Below, one piece after another: positions 1 to 6,180 of a DNA stretch of 10,775 bases. The stretch lies in contig DNZD01000356.1 in the NCBI GenBank assembly GCA_003504855.1, positions 1 to 10,775 of the forward strand, written 5' to 3'. The notes beneath the pieces are model-generated. The model was not told where the DNA came from. It saw only the letters and a program-made list of their open reading frames with translations, and made no database searches. The translations under genes were made by a program, and so were the position numbers. Source of the DNA: Cytophagales bacterium. GTDB taxonomy: Bacteria > Bacteroidota > Bacteroidia > Cytophagales > Cyclobacteriaceae. How positions within the stretch are numbered: position 1 is the stretch's first letter; every line of letters begins with the position of its first letter.

Positions 1-569
1 ATAAACACTTGTACCCGCACCAACTTCAGGGCGATACCCAACTCACGCTGCCACGGATGGTTATGGAGCACACCCACGTGGCTGTTCAAATCATGTTCTT
101 TGGTTCTTTGCTGTCAGCTATCATGAGCACAACCAGTTCGGCCGTATTGGCCCCTGCAGCAATATTTAGTAAGAACATGGTGCAACCCCTGCTACGAAAG
201 TCCATGGACGACCGGGAGATACTGGTGCTTACCAGGGTATCGGTGTTGCTCTTTAGTCTTATTGCCACCATCATGGCAATGCTGAGGTCAAACATCTATG
301 AGCTCGTGGGCGAGTCCTCCATATTGAGCCTGGTCACTCTGTTTGCCCCGCTTACCCTTGGGCTGTACTGGAGAAGAGCCAACGGCATCGGTGCAGTATG
401 GGCCATGATCCTTGGCTTTCTGGCCTGGCTTGTATTCGAATTTGTCACTCCGCTGGGTATCCCCAGTCTCGTTCCGGCTACCCTGGTGAGCCTGTCGGCC
501 ATGGTAGTTGGAAGTTGGGCAAGTAGTACCCAACCGACACCTTCTCCCGGCAAAGACGTATTATTGTAA
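1..569 (+). CDS. Sodium:solute symporter (SSS family), C-terminal part, 5' end outside window
   Basis: The reading frame is open from the left edge (first full codon at base 3) to a TAA at 567-569, so this is the last ~189 residues of a longer protein. Five hydrophobic segments are visible, with positively charged or polar loops between them. The first carries the sequence SAIMSTTSS (STTSS encoded at 126-140). This matches the conserved SSS helix whose adjacent Ser/Thr residues form the Na2 sodium site in PutP and vSGLT. The second half (LTLGLYWRRANGIGAVWAMILG) is also typical of the family's late helices. SSS proteins are inner-membrane carriers that couple sodium entry to uptake of an organic solute or ion; the substrate cannot be read from this part. 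The stop is 20 nt before the metZ start on the same strand, suggesting cotranscription. The family call is firm, the substrate open. Confidence 0.88.
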   Translation, partial: KHLYPHQLQGDTQLTLPRMVMEHTHVAVQIMFFGSLLSAIMSTTSSAVLAPAAIFSKNMVQPLLRKSMDDREILVLTRVSVLLFSLIATIMAMLRSNIYELVGESSILSLVTLFAPLTLGLYWRRANGIGAVWAMILGFLAWLVFEFVTPLGIPSLVPATLVSLSAMVVGSWASSTQPTPSPGKDVLL

Positions 570-589
570 CCCTGAAACTTATCCAACAC

Positions 590-1765
590 ATGCCCGATCA
601 ATTTGACCACTTTGAAACCAATGCCATAAGACTTCAGCAGGAACGAACTGAATACCGGGAGCATTCGGTGCCTTTGTATATGACTTCCAGCTTTGTATTT
701 GATGATGCGGAGCAGGCCCGGGCACTTTTTGCGGATGAGGTTCCTGGCAATATTTATACCCGCTTCTCCAACCCCAACAATAACGAGCTTGTTCAGAAGC
801 TCTGCAACCTGGAAGGCACGGAAGACGGCATTGCAACTGCATCAGGTATGGCGGCCATGTACAGTAGTATGGCGGCATTGCTAAAATCAGGTGATCACGT
901 GTTGGCTTCCCGTTCTGTCTTTGGTTCTACCCATCAAATTCTTACCGTACTTTTTCCAAGAGTAGGCATCAGCCATACCTATGCGGACCTGAGTGAATCT
1001 ATCGAGGCCTGGGAAAAGAAGATCCAACCAAATACCCGGATGATATTCCTGGAGACGCCCTCCAATCCGGCACTGGACCTCATGGACCTGGAAGCCATAG
1101 GTGCCCTTGCCCGCAAGCACAACCTCATCCTGAACGTGGACAATTGTTTCGCAACTCCTTACCTGCAGAACCCATCGCGGTGGGGTGCCCACCTGATCAC
1201 GCACTCAGCGACAAAATTCATGGATGGTCAGGGTCGTGTAATTGGCGGAGCAGTGCTCGGAACGCGTGACCTCATGAAGGAAATCAGGTTCTTTGCCCGC
1301 CACACGGGGCCATCCATGTCGCCATTCAATGCATGGATCCTTTCCAAAAGTCTGGAAACGCTGGCGGTGCGTATGGACCGCCATTGCCAAAATGCTTTGG
1401 AAATTGCAGAGTACCTCGAACAACATCCCGCAGTAGCCAAGGTGAAGTATCCGTTTCTGCCTTCTCATCCACAATATGCCTTGGCCAAAAAACAAATGAA
1501 AGCAGGTGGCGGCGTTGTTACGTTTGAAGTAAAGGGTGGTATAGATGCTGGTCGTAAGTTTCTGAATCAATTGCAAATGATCTCTCATTCTGCAAACCTG
1601 GGTGATACGCGCACCATAGCTACGCATCCTGCATCAACAACGCACTCTAAACTGACGGATGCTGAGCGTCAGGCGGTGGGCATTATGCCCGGACTTATTC
1701 GTATTTCTGTAGGACTGGAGAATATCAACGACATCAGGAGAGATATCAACAACGCCTTGAGCTAA
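590..1765 (+). CDS. metZ: O-succinylhomoserine sulfhydrylase (MetZ-type, Cys/Met metabolism PLP enzyme)
   Basis: This 391-residue protein has the normal length of the cystathionine gamma-synthase family. Visible landmarks are YTRFSNP (Y56 and R58, which contact the PLP phosphate of the neighbouring subunit), SGMAA at 85-89, the PLP-ring aspartate D184 in VDNCFATP, the PLP lysine K209 in SATKFMDGQGR, and R371 in RISVGLE, which binds the substrate carboxylate. SATKxxDGQGRxxGGAV is the form seen in O-succinylhomoserine sulfhydrylases, which make homocysteine directly from O-succinylhomoserine and sulfide in the cytoplasm. Related cystathionine gamma-synthases and methionine gamma-lyases share the fold, so the exact acyl group and sulfur donor are inferred. 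The ATG at 590 gives the usual N-terminus, with no Shine-Dalgarno sequence. It follows the symporter gene by 20 nt and is followed by a long 3' region ending in a clear terminator at 1936-1970. Confidence 0.9.
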   Translation: MPDQFDHFETNAIRLQQERTEYREHSVPLYMTSSFVFDDAEQARALFADEVPGNIYTRFSNPNNNELVQKLCNLEGTEDGIATASGMAAMYSSMAALLKSGDHVLASRSVFGSTHQILTVLFPRVGISHTYADLSESIEAWEKKIQPNTRMIFLETPSNPALDLMDLEAIGALARKHNLILNVDNCFATPYLQNPSRWGAHLITHSATKFMDGQGRVIGGAVLGTRDLMKEIRFFARHTGPSMSPFNAWILSKSLETLAVRMDRHCQNALEIAEYLEQHPAVAKVKYPFLPSHPQYALAKKQMKAGGGVVTFEVKGGIDAGRKFLNQLQMISHSANLGDTRTIATHPASTTHSKLTDAERQAVGIMPGLIRISVGLENINDIRRDINNALS

Positions 1766-1773
1766 CCTACTTC

Positions 1774-1800
1774 TTTAGGAGTATCCTGACCTTAATTTTG
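1774..1800 (+). promoter_or_regulatory. Candidate Bacteroidota promoter downstream of metZ
   Basis: TAATTTTG at 1793-1800 is an exact match to the Bacteroidota -7 consensus TAnnTTTG. The only upstream candidate for the -33 element is a poor one, TTTA at 1774-1777, 15 nt away. If used, transcription would begin near 1806 and give an RNA of about 165 nt ending at the terminator at 1936-1970. One exact 8-mer with four specified T/G positions and TA occurs by chance often enough that this is only a hint. Confidence 0.25.
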
Positions 1801-1805
1801 GTGCA

Positions 1806-1970
1806 GGATTGTGGGGTTACCAGGGCTGACCATGCGGTATGTATGCAGTACCAGTGGATCGTTGTTTGCCGGGGATCTTTCCGTCATGGGTTTGTGTCCC
1901 GCAACACGCTGGATTATTTTCGGGTTTAAGGTTTACAAGCCTTTCGGGAAACCGAAGGGCTTGTTTTTTT
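1806..1970 (+). ncRNA. Possible small RNA or long structured metZ 3' UTR
   Basis: These ~165 bases contain no convincing gene but end in a strong plus-strand terminator. The region can be drawn as an imperfect rod: CCAGTG (1851-1856) with CGCTGG (1907-1912), GTTG (1861-1864) with CAAC (1902-1905), and CGGG (1870-1873) with CCCG (1898-1901). Small internal loops separate the helices, and the apical loop is 24 nt. A perfect -7 promoter match lies just upstream. It could be an independent sRNA of about the size of 6S RNA, a 3'-UTR-derived RNA, or simply an untranslated tail of metZ. I do not recognise a known RNA family; the pairing was found by eye, not by energy calculation. Confidence 0.25.
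1936..1970 (+). terminator. Rho-independent terminator closing the metZ transcript
   Basis: A 12-bp stem (1936-1947 with 1952-1963) has a GAAA tetraloop and is followed directly by seven T residues (1964-1970). Its one imperfect pair is T-G on the plus strand (1942/1957) and would be A-C on the minus strand, and no T-run follows on the minus side. It therefore terminates rightward transcription. The T-run overlaps the last two bases of the stop codon region of the facing rhodanese gene. Confidence 0.88.
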
Positions 1971-2286
1971 AATACTTGGGAACGCTGGGGTCAATCTGAT
2001 CAGCCCAGGCTAGTATGCCACCTTTCAGGTTATACAGGTTGGTGAATCCGTGGTTCTTCTCCAACCACTGAATCATGTTGCCGCTACGTGCTCCGCTCCG
2101 GCAATGAATGATTACCTGTTTGGTCTTAGAAATCCGCTCCACTTCTGTGGGAATTTCTGCCTGGGGGATTAGCTCACCGCCAAGATTGCACAATTCAAAT
2201 TCATGTGGCTCGCGGACGTCAATCAGCTGAAAATCCTTATGTGCATCCATGAGTTCTTTTAACTCTTTTACCGTGATCTCTTTCAT
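1969..2286 (-). CDS. Single-domain rhodanese-like protein
   Basis: This 105-residue protein covers one rhodanese homology domain and nothing else. The N-terminal IDVREPHEFE (22-31) is the usual CH2A-type motif. The active-site loop is HCRSGARS, with the candidate persulfide-carrying cysteine at C62 followed by a six-residue loop, as in PspE/GlpE-type sulfurtransferases. The C-terminal NLKGGILAW (86-94) is the standard end motif. Such proteins move sulfane sulfur from thiosulfate or protein persulfides to cyanide, thiols or other proteins; the physiological partner is not visible. There is no signal peptide, so it should be cytoplasmic. The ATG at 2286 gives a domain start at residue 3. It is convergent with metZ and divergent from the Rieske oxygenase gene (81 nt between starts). 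A link to sulfur supply for MetZ is tempting but rests only on proximity. Confidence 0.88.
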   Translation of the reverse strand: MKEITVKELKELMDAHKDFQLIDVREPHEFELCNLGGELIPQAEIPTEVERISKTKQVIIHCRSGARSGNMIQWLEKNHGFTNLYNLKGGILAWADQIDPSVPKY

Positions 2287-2367
2287 GGTTAACCCAAATC
2301 AATTGAGATGTAAATTAACGCAAATTCGTTGATAATGTGGTAAACTTGCATCATTACCCGACACCCC

Positions 2368-3423
2368 ATGGCCGATTCTGCTGATCTCATGCTTAAGAAC
2401 CTGTGGTACCTCGCGCTACCTGCTGATGCCGTACCCCAGGGAAAGTTAGTACACCGCCAGATTGCCTATCACCGAATTGTCTTCGGTCGTGATAAGGATG
2501 GTAAGCCCTATGCGCTCCGCGACAATTGCCCGCACCGCGGCGTTCCCCTGTCTACCGGAAGGGTATTGGACAATGGGTGCATTCAGTGTTGCTATCACGG
2601 ATGGGAATTCGACAGCCAGGGCGTTTGCAGGAATATCCCTGCATTGCCGCCAACGTCTAAGGCTGATATTTCGAAAATCAAAGCCTACGCTTTTCCGGTG
2701 GCTGAAATCAATGGCACCATCTGGATCTACATACCTGAGAAATTGACACCTAATCCGGAGGTGAAGGAACCTCTTCCTGATTTTCACCTGGCCAGCGATC
2801 TGAAACTGCTCCATGTGGAGTCTATTGTGATGCCAACCAACATCGATCATTCCGTTATCGGATTGATTGACCCCGCTCACGTCACCTTCGTTCACCAATC
2901 GTGGTTCTGGCGATCAGCCAAGTCACTCAAACTGAAAACCAAGAATTTCGAACCCACCGCACGGGGATTTAAAATGGTGAAGCATGCACCCTCTGCAAAT
3001 TCAAAAGGGTATAAGGTGCTTCAGGGCGATGTATCAACAGAAATATTCTTTGATATCCCCGGTAATCGGTTGGAACACATTGCTGTTGGCACAAGACACA
3101 AGGTAATATCCCTTACTACATTAACGCCTATTGATGATCACCATACGGAATTAAACCAGTTTTTCTATTCTACCCTGGCAATAACACGACTGTTGTGGTG
3201 GCCACTCAAGACTTTCGGAAAGACATTTATCGGCCAGGATGTGGGTGTATTTAATAAGTTGGCCCGGGGTCTTGAAAATGACCCCCCCTTGATGCTCGTG
3301 GGTGAGCCTGATGCACAGGCACGGTGGTATTATGACCTGAAGAAGGAGTGGAAATCCGCTCAGGCATCCGGTACCGAATTCAAAAATCCTTTGCAGGCCG
3401 AGACACTGCAATGGGTAACCTGA
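2368..3423 (+). CDS. Rieske non-heme iron oxygenase, alpha subunit (VanA/phenoxybenzoate dioxygenase-like)
   Basis: The 351-residue protein has an N-terminal Rieske [2Fe-2S] domain with C54-x-H56 and C74-x2-H77 (CPHRG...CCYHGW). A catalytic domain follows with the mononuclear iron motif D168-x2-H171-x4-H176 (DPAHVTFVH). D291 in GQDVGVF is the likely third iron ligand by position; D305 is an alternative. These are the features of terminal oxygenases that hydroxylate or demethylate aromatic or other ring compounds using electrons from a separate reductase. Length and the single-subunit layout fit the VanA-like group rather than naphthalene-type alpha subunits. The substrate is unknown. No reductase or ferredoxin gene is adjacent, so electrons must come from elsewhere. 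TAAACTTG at 2341-2348 resembles a -7 element with one mismatch, but no good -33 partner was seen. The stop is one base from the lhgO stop. Confidence 0.87.
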   Translation: MADSADLMLKNLWYLALPADAVPQGKLVHRQIAYHRIVFGRDKDGKPYALRDNCPHRGVPLSTGRVLDNGCIQCCYHGWEFDSQGVCRNIPALPPTSKADISKIKAYAFPVAEINGTIWIYIPEKLTPNPEVKEPLPDFHLASDLKLLHVESIVMPTNIDHSVIGLIDPAHVTFVHQSWFWRSAKSLKLKTKNFEPTARGFKMVKHAPSANSKGYKVLQGDVSTEIFFDIPGNRLEHIAVGTRHKVISLTTLTPIDDHHTELNQFFYSTLAITRLLWWPLKTFGKTFIGQDVGVFNKLARGLENDPPLMLVGEPDAQARWYYDLKKEWKSAQASGTEFKNPLQAETLQWVT

Positions 3424-3424
3424 T

Positions 3425-4606
3425 TTACAATCGCTTCATCGCAAGGCCGGCTACTGTTTCGCCGATCGCGAGCGATGAAGTGGCCGCCGGGGAAGGAGCA
3501 TTGCAAACGTTAATGGCTTGCTCAGTTTCCATGATCATAAAATCATCAACCAACCCACCATCATAAGCACAAGCTTGTGCCCGCACGCCTGCACCTCCCT
3601 CCACAAGATCTGATGAAGTGATTTCCGGAAGCAGTTTCTGCAATGCCCGGGTGAACGCATCCTTTGAAAAGGAGCGGTACATTTCGCCAAGGCCGGTACG
3701 CCAGTATTTTCGGGCCACACGCTGAAACCCTGGCCAGGCAAGCGACTCCATAAGTTCCCCCAAATGAATATCTGATTTCTTATATCCTTCGCGCCGGAAG
3801 GCCAGCACCGCATTGGGGCCGGCTTCCACACCTCCTCGTGCCATTCGTGTGAAATGAACACCGAGAAATGGAAAATTGGGATCAGGTACCGGGTAGATAA
3901 GGTTGCGAACCAGGTATTCTTTTTCCTTGCGCAGCTTGTAATACTCTCCACGGAAAGGAATGATCCTGACTGACAGGGGTTGCACCGTCATGCCGGCTAC
4001 CTTGTCTGAATACAATCCAGCGCAATTAATTACCAGTTTCGCCTCGTAGGTGCCTTTGTCGGTGATGACTTCGCGGCCCTTGATAGCGATTACTTTTTCA
4101 CCGAGATGAAGTTGGGCGCCACCTTGTCGCAGCAAATCGCCATAACGGGCTGCCACAAGCCGGTAATCGACTATACCGGTTTGGGGAACAAATATTCCCT
4201 CTAGTCCGGCAACGTGGGGCTCGTGCTCCAGCAATTCTTCCCGTGTTAGACGCTTTAGTCCGGTAAGCCCATTCTGTATCCCGCGCTCAAAGAGTGTAGT
4301 GAGCTGAGGGCGCTCATGTTCTTCTGTGGCTACCACAATCTTTCCACACAGATCAAAGGGGATAGACTCCTGGCGGCAAAAGTCCACTAACAGATGATAC
4401 CCTCTGATGCAATTGGTTGCTTTCAGGCTGCCAGGTTTGTAGTACAGACCTGAATGAATGACACCGCTATTGTTGCCAGTTTGGTGGGCGGCCAGGGACT
4501 CCTCTTTTTCAATCAGCAGAAGTTTCAGGCCGGGTTGTCTCCGCTGTAATTGCAGAGCCGTTGCCAATCCTACGATACCTCCGCCGACAATTACACAATC
4601 AAGCAT
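3425..4606 (-). CDS. lhgO: L-2-hydroxyglutarate oxidase/dehydrogenase
   Basis: A 393-residue FAD enzyme of the DAO fold. It has the dinucleotide-binding GGGIVG at residues 8-13, the ribose-binding acid E33 at the end of the second strand, and the family signature AAHQTGNNSGVIHSGLYY starting at 39. The C-terminal RAQACAYDGG and APSPAATSSLAIGE blocks are also typical of LhgO (formerly YgaF). The enzyme oxidises L-2-hydroxyglutarate to 2-oxoglutarate, removing a side product of malate dehydrogenase and similar enzymes; in bacteria electrons pass to the membrane quinone pool or oxygen. Length is normal and no key block is missing. It starts with ATG at 4606 and ends one base from the Rieske gene's stop. 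A 6-bp inverted repeat lies just upstream (4623-4641). It is 72 nt downstream of the amidotransferase gene and may be read with it. Confidence 0.92.
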   Translation of the reverse strand: MLDCVIVGGGIVGLATALQLQRRQPGLKLLLIEKEESLAAHQTGNNSGVIHSGLYYKPGSLKATNCIRGYHLLVDFCRQESIPFDLCGKIVVATEEHERPQLTTLFERGIQNGLTGLKRLTREELLEHEPHVAGLEGIFVPQTGIVDYRLVAARYGDLLRQGGAQLHLGEKVIAIKGREVITDKGTYEAKLVINCAGLYSDKVAGMTVQPLSVRIIPFRGEYYKLRKEKEYLVRNLIYPVPDPNFPFLGVHFTRMARGGVEAGPNAVLAFRREGYKKSDIHLGELMESLAWPGFQRVARKYWRTGLGEMYRSFSKDAFTRALQKLLPEITSSDLVEGGAGVRAQACAYDGGLVDDFMIMETEQAINVCNAPSPAATSSLAIGETVAGLAMKRL

Positions 4607-4622
4607 GGGTGAATGATGTTTA

Positions 4623-4641
4623 GTTTACAAAGAACGTAAAC
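4623..4641. promoter_or_regulatory. Inverted repeat upstream of lhgO, operator-like
   Basis: GTTTAC (4623-4628) and GTAAAC (4636-4641) form a perfect inverted repeat with a 7-nt spacer, 17 bases upstream of the lhgO start. The dyad and its place in the 72-nt gap would suit a dimeric repressor. No regulator gene is nearby to name one, and no convincing -33/-7 promoter overlaps it. Confidence 0.3.
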
Positions 4642-4678
4642 AACATGCATCCAACCATGTGAGGCAAAAAGATTCTGT

Positions 4679-5536
4679 CTAACGGTCGTGAATCGCGCGT
4701 ATACGCACATTAAGATTTTGTTCGACGATTACCAGGTGATTGGCAGGCACCAATGTCCACTCCGGGCCATCGGTGAGTTTTTCAGAGACTACCAGTACTG
4801 CGTGATCATCGTCTTCCGGTGCCTCGAGCCGGGTGATTCCATGCTCGACTACATACCGGCTGCCTTCAGAATGGTACATCGTCAGCGGCTCTTCACGCGG
4901 GTCGCTCACCCAGCGGGTAGCCACGATAAACAGCCCGTTGGTAATCACCATATTCAGGTAAGCAGCCTCTGTGATACCGGCTTCCTTCATTAGCTTCTTG
5001 ATGAAACCAAAAGTATGCTCAAAGGCATCGGCCACCGCATCGGAAGTGATGATCTTGTGGTGCGCAAAAAGATAGTTGAGCAGGTAAGCAAATATGTGCT
5101 CAGAGTCCGTTTGTCCTTTGATCCAATTGTAGAGCTCGTCCGACAACGGTTCACGCAACTTACGCTTGACTTTCCCAAATTCCTCAATGCCGCCATTGTG
5201 TGCCATCAATATATTCTTATACTGAAACGGGTGACAATTGGATTCTGAAACTTCCCCAACGCTGGCTGCCCGAACATGAGCCACCATGCACTCAACTTTT
5301 ACCTTGGGAGCCAGGTTACGGAGATTGCGGTTGCTCCAGGCAGGATTTACGGATACGAAAGTAACGGGCTCATTATTTACATCGGGCACATACCAACCGA
5401 TACCAAAGCCGTCACCATTGAGGGGTTCTTCAATTTCCCGGGCATGCAGACTCTGGTTGATGAGTGAATTTTTTGGCTTGTACAGCAGATTGTCCATAAC
5501 AATCGGCGTGCCTTTGTAGGCCATAAGTCTGCACAT
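4679..5536 (-). CDS. Class II glutamine amidotransferase, YafJ/EgtC-like
   Basis: The 285-residue protein starts MCRLMAY. Removal of Met would expose C2 as the N-terminal nucleophile of the Ntn-hydrolase amidotransferase fold. The other expected residues are present: R89 in AHVRAAS, H102-P-F, N114-G115 in AHNGGI, and D144 in QTDSE. This is the glutaminase-type half only, with no synthetase or isomerase domain, as in YafJ and in EgtC, the gamma-glutamyl hydrolase of ergothioneine synthesis. No egtB or egtD gene is in the window, so EgtC is not assigned; the true substrate is unknown, but hydrolysis of a gamma-glutamyl amide bond is likely. There is no signal peptide. The gene lies 75 nt downstream of msrB and upstream of lhgO on the same strand. 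The start is fixed by the need for Cys directly after Met. Confidence 0.85.
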   Translation of the reverse strand: MCRLMAYKGTPIVMDNLLYKPKNSLINQSLHAREIEEPLNGDGFGIGWYVPDVNNEPVTFVSVNPAWSNRNLRNLAPKVKVECMVAHVRAASVGEVSESNCHPFQYKNILMAHNGGIEEFGKVKRKLREPLSDELYNWIKGQTDSEHIFAYLLNYLFAHHKIITSDAVADAFEHTFGFIKKLMKEAGITEAAYLNMVITNGLFIVATRWVSDPREEPLTMYHSEGSRYVVEHGITRLEAPEDDDHAVLVVSEKLTDGPEWTLVPANHLVIVEQNLNVRIRAIHDR

Positions 5537-5611
5537 GGGAAACGGGGTTTTCCAAAAGGTAATAACAAACAGACAATTTTTGAAACGCCCTGAGGGTACT
5601 GGTTTGGGTTG

Positions 5612-6100
5612 TTATTTACCCTTTTCAAATACCAATGATGCGGAATTCATGCAATACCGTAAACCTGTCGGGTTGGGACCATCGTCAAACACGTGGCCCA
5701 GGTGACCACCACACCGGCTGCACACCACTTCATCGCGCACCATGCCCAGGCTTGTGTCGGTATTAACAGCAACTGATTTTTTGTTGATGGGTTGATAGAA
5801 GCTCGGCCATCCGGTGCCTGATTCAAATTTGGCTTCAGACGAAAACAATGGATGCTTGCAAGCTGCGCAATAGTAGGTGCCCTGCTCATGATTATCCCAC
5901 AACGCACCGGTGAAAGCTATTTCGGTGCCCTTCATGCGCAATACTTTGAATTGAATAGGAGTGAGAATTTCTTTCCATTCAGACTCTGACTTCTGCACTT
6001 CAAACCCCGTTGCAATAGATTTACTTTTTCCCTGCCCGCAAGATGTCAGCACAAACCCTGACAGGATGAATGTGATCAGAAATAAAGCATAGGTTCTCAT
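5612..6100 (-). CDS. msrB: Peptide-methionine (R)-S-oxide reductase with lipoprotein signal
   Basis: With the ATG at 6100 the protein has 162 residues. An N-terminal hydrophobic stretch ends in LTSC, so C21 is the probable lipidated cysteine and the mature protein should be anchored to the cell envelope facing the periplasm. The MsrB domain follows with two zinc-binding pairs (C78/C81 in CAAC, C127/C130 in CSRC), [18 protein letters not shown] and the catalytic C150 in RYCMNSASL. It reduces methionine R-sulfoxide in proteins, normally with thioredoxin-like electron donors. An in-frame ATG at 6127 would add nine polar residues before the signal, but it abuts the T-run of a terminator, so 6100 is preferred. 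Only 27 nt separate terminator and start, leaving no room for a promoter. Expression therefore has to pass the terminator, pointing to attenuation. Confidence 0.92.
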   Translation of the reverse strand: MRTYALFLITFILSGFVLTSCGQGKSKSIATGFEVQKSESEWKEILTPIQFKVLRMKGTEIAFTGALWDNHEQGTYYCAACKHPLFSSEAKFESGTGWPSFYQPINKKSVAVNTDTSLGMVRDEVVCSRCGGHLGHVFDDGPNPTGLRYCMNSASLVFEKGK

Positions 6101-6127
6101 CGTAGTATGTTGGTTTTGTTTGGACAT

Positions 6128-6160
6128 AAAAAAGCCCCGGTCATCTACCAGGGCCTTTTT
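6128..6160 (-). terminator. Rho-independent terminator in the msrB leader (probable attenuator)
   Basis: Read on the minus strand, a 14-bp stem pairs 6160-6147 with 6141-6128 around a 5-nt loop and runs into six T residues (6133-6128). Two of its pairs are G-T wobbles on the minus strand; on the plus strand the same positions would be A-C mismatches. Leftward termination is therefore favoured, although five T residues on the other side allow weak action on both strands. It lies between msrA and msrB. Confidence 0.8.
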
Positions 6161-6161
6161 A

Positions 6162-6180
6162 ACCTAAACCTAAACCTATA
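6162..6180. repeat. Short tandem repeat, three TTTAGG-like units
   Basis: The plus strand reads three consecutive CCTAAA/CCTATA units (TTTAGG on the minus strand) linking the three-way junction to the terminator. The last unit forms the 3' half of helix P1, so the repeats offer alternative partners for the AACCTA of its 5' half. Confidence 0.6.

Noticed and set aside
296..664. 122-codon minus-strand open frame opposite the symporter and metZ start
   Set aside because: It overlaps two well-supported genes on the other strand, and its translation shows no recognisable domain or signal.
1896..1970. Partial resemblance to bacterial SRP RNA (CCCGCAAC and a GAAA loop)
   Set aside because: The conserved SRP apical region with GGAA loop and flanking asymmetric loop is missing; the GAAA loop here belongs to the terminator.
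1839..2045. 68-codon plus-strand open frame after metZ
   Set aside because: It runs through the strong terminator and into the facing rhodanese gene; the protein is low in recognisable features.
2446..2898. 150-codon minus-strand open frame opposite the Rieske gene
   Set aside because: It is a mirror of a gene with intact iron-binding motifs and has no support of its own.
3434..3480. Inverted repeat as a terminator for the convergent genes
   Set aside because: No T-run follows the dyad on either strand and it lies inside lhgO coding sequence; kept only as an observation.
5276..5519. Plus-strand open frames opposite the amidotransferase N-terminus
   Set aside because: The minus-strand gene carries the catalytic Cys, Arg and Asn-Gly in the expected order; the plus-strand products resemble nothing.
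4679..5536. Naming the amidotransferase egtC
   Set aside because: No egtB, egtD or other ergothioneine gene is in the window, and YafJ-like proteins share the same motifs.
5590..5620. GGGTA/TACCC pairing near the msrB stop as a terminator
   Set aside because: Only five pairs with a loop of about 18 nt that includes coding bases, and no T-run follows.
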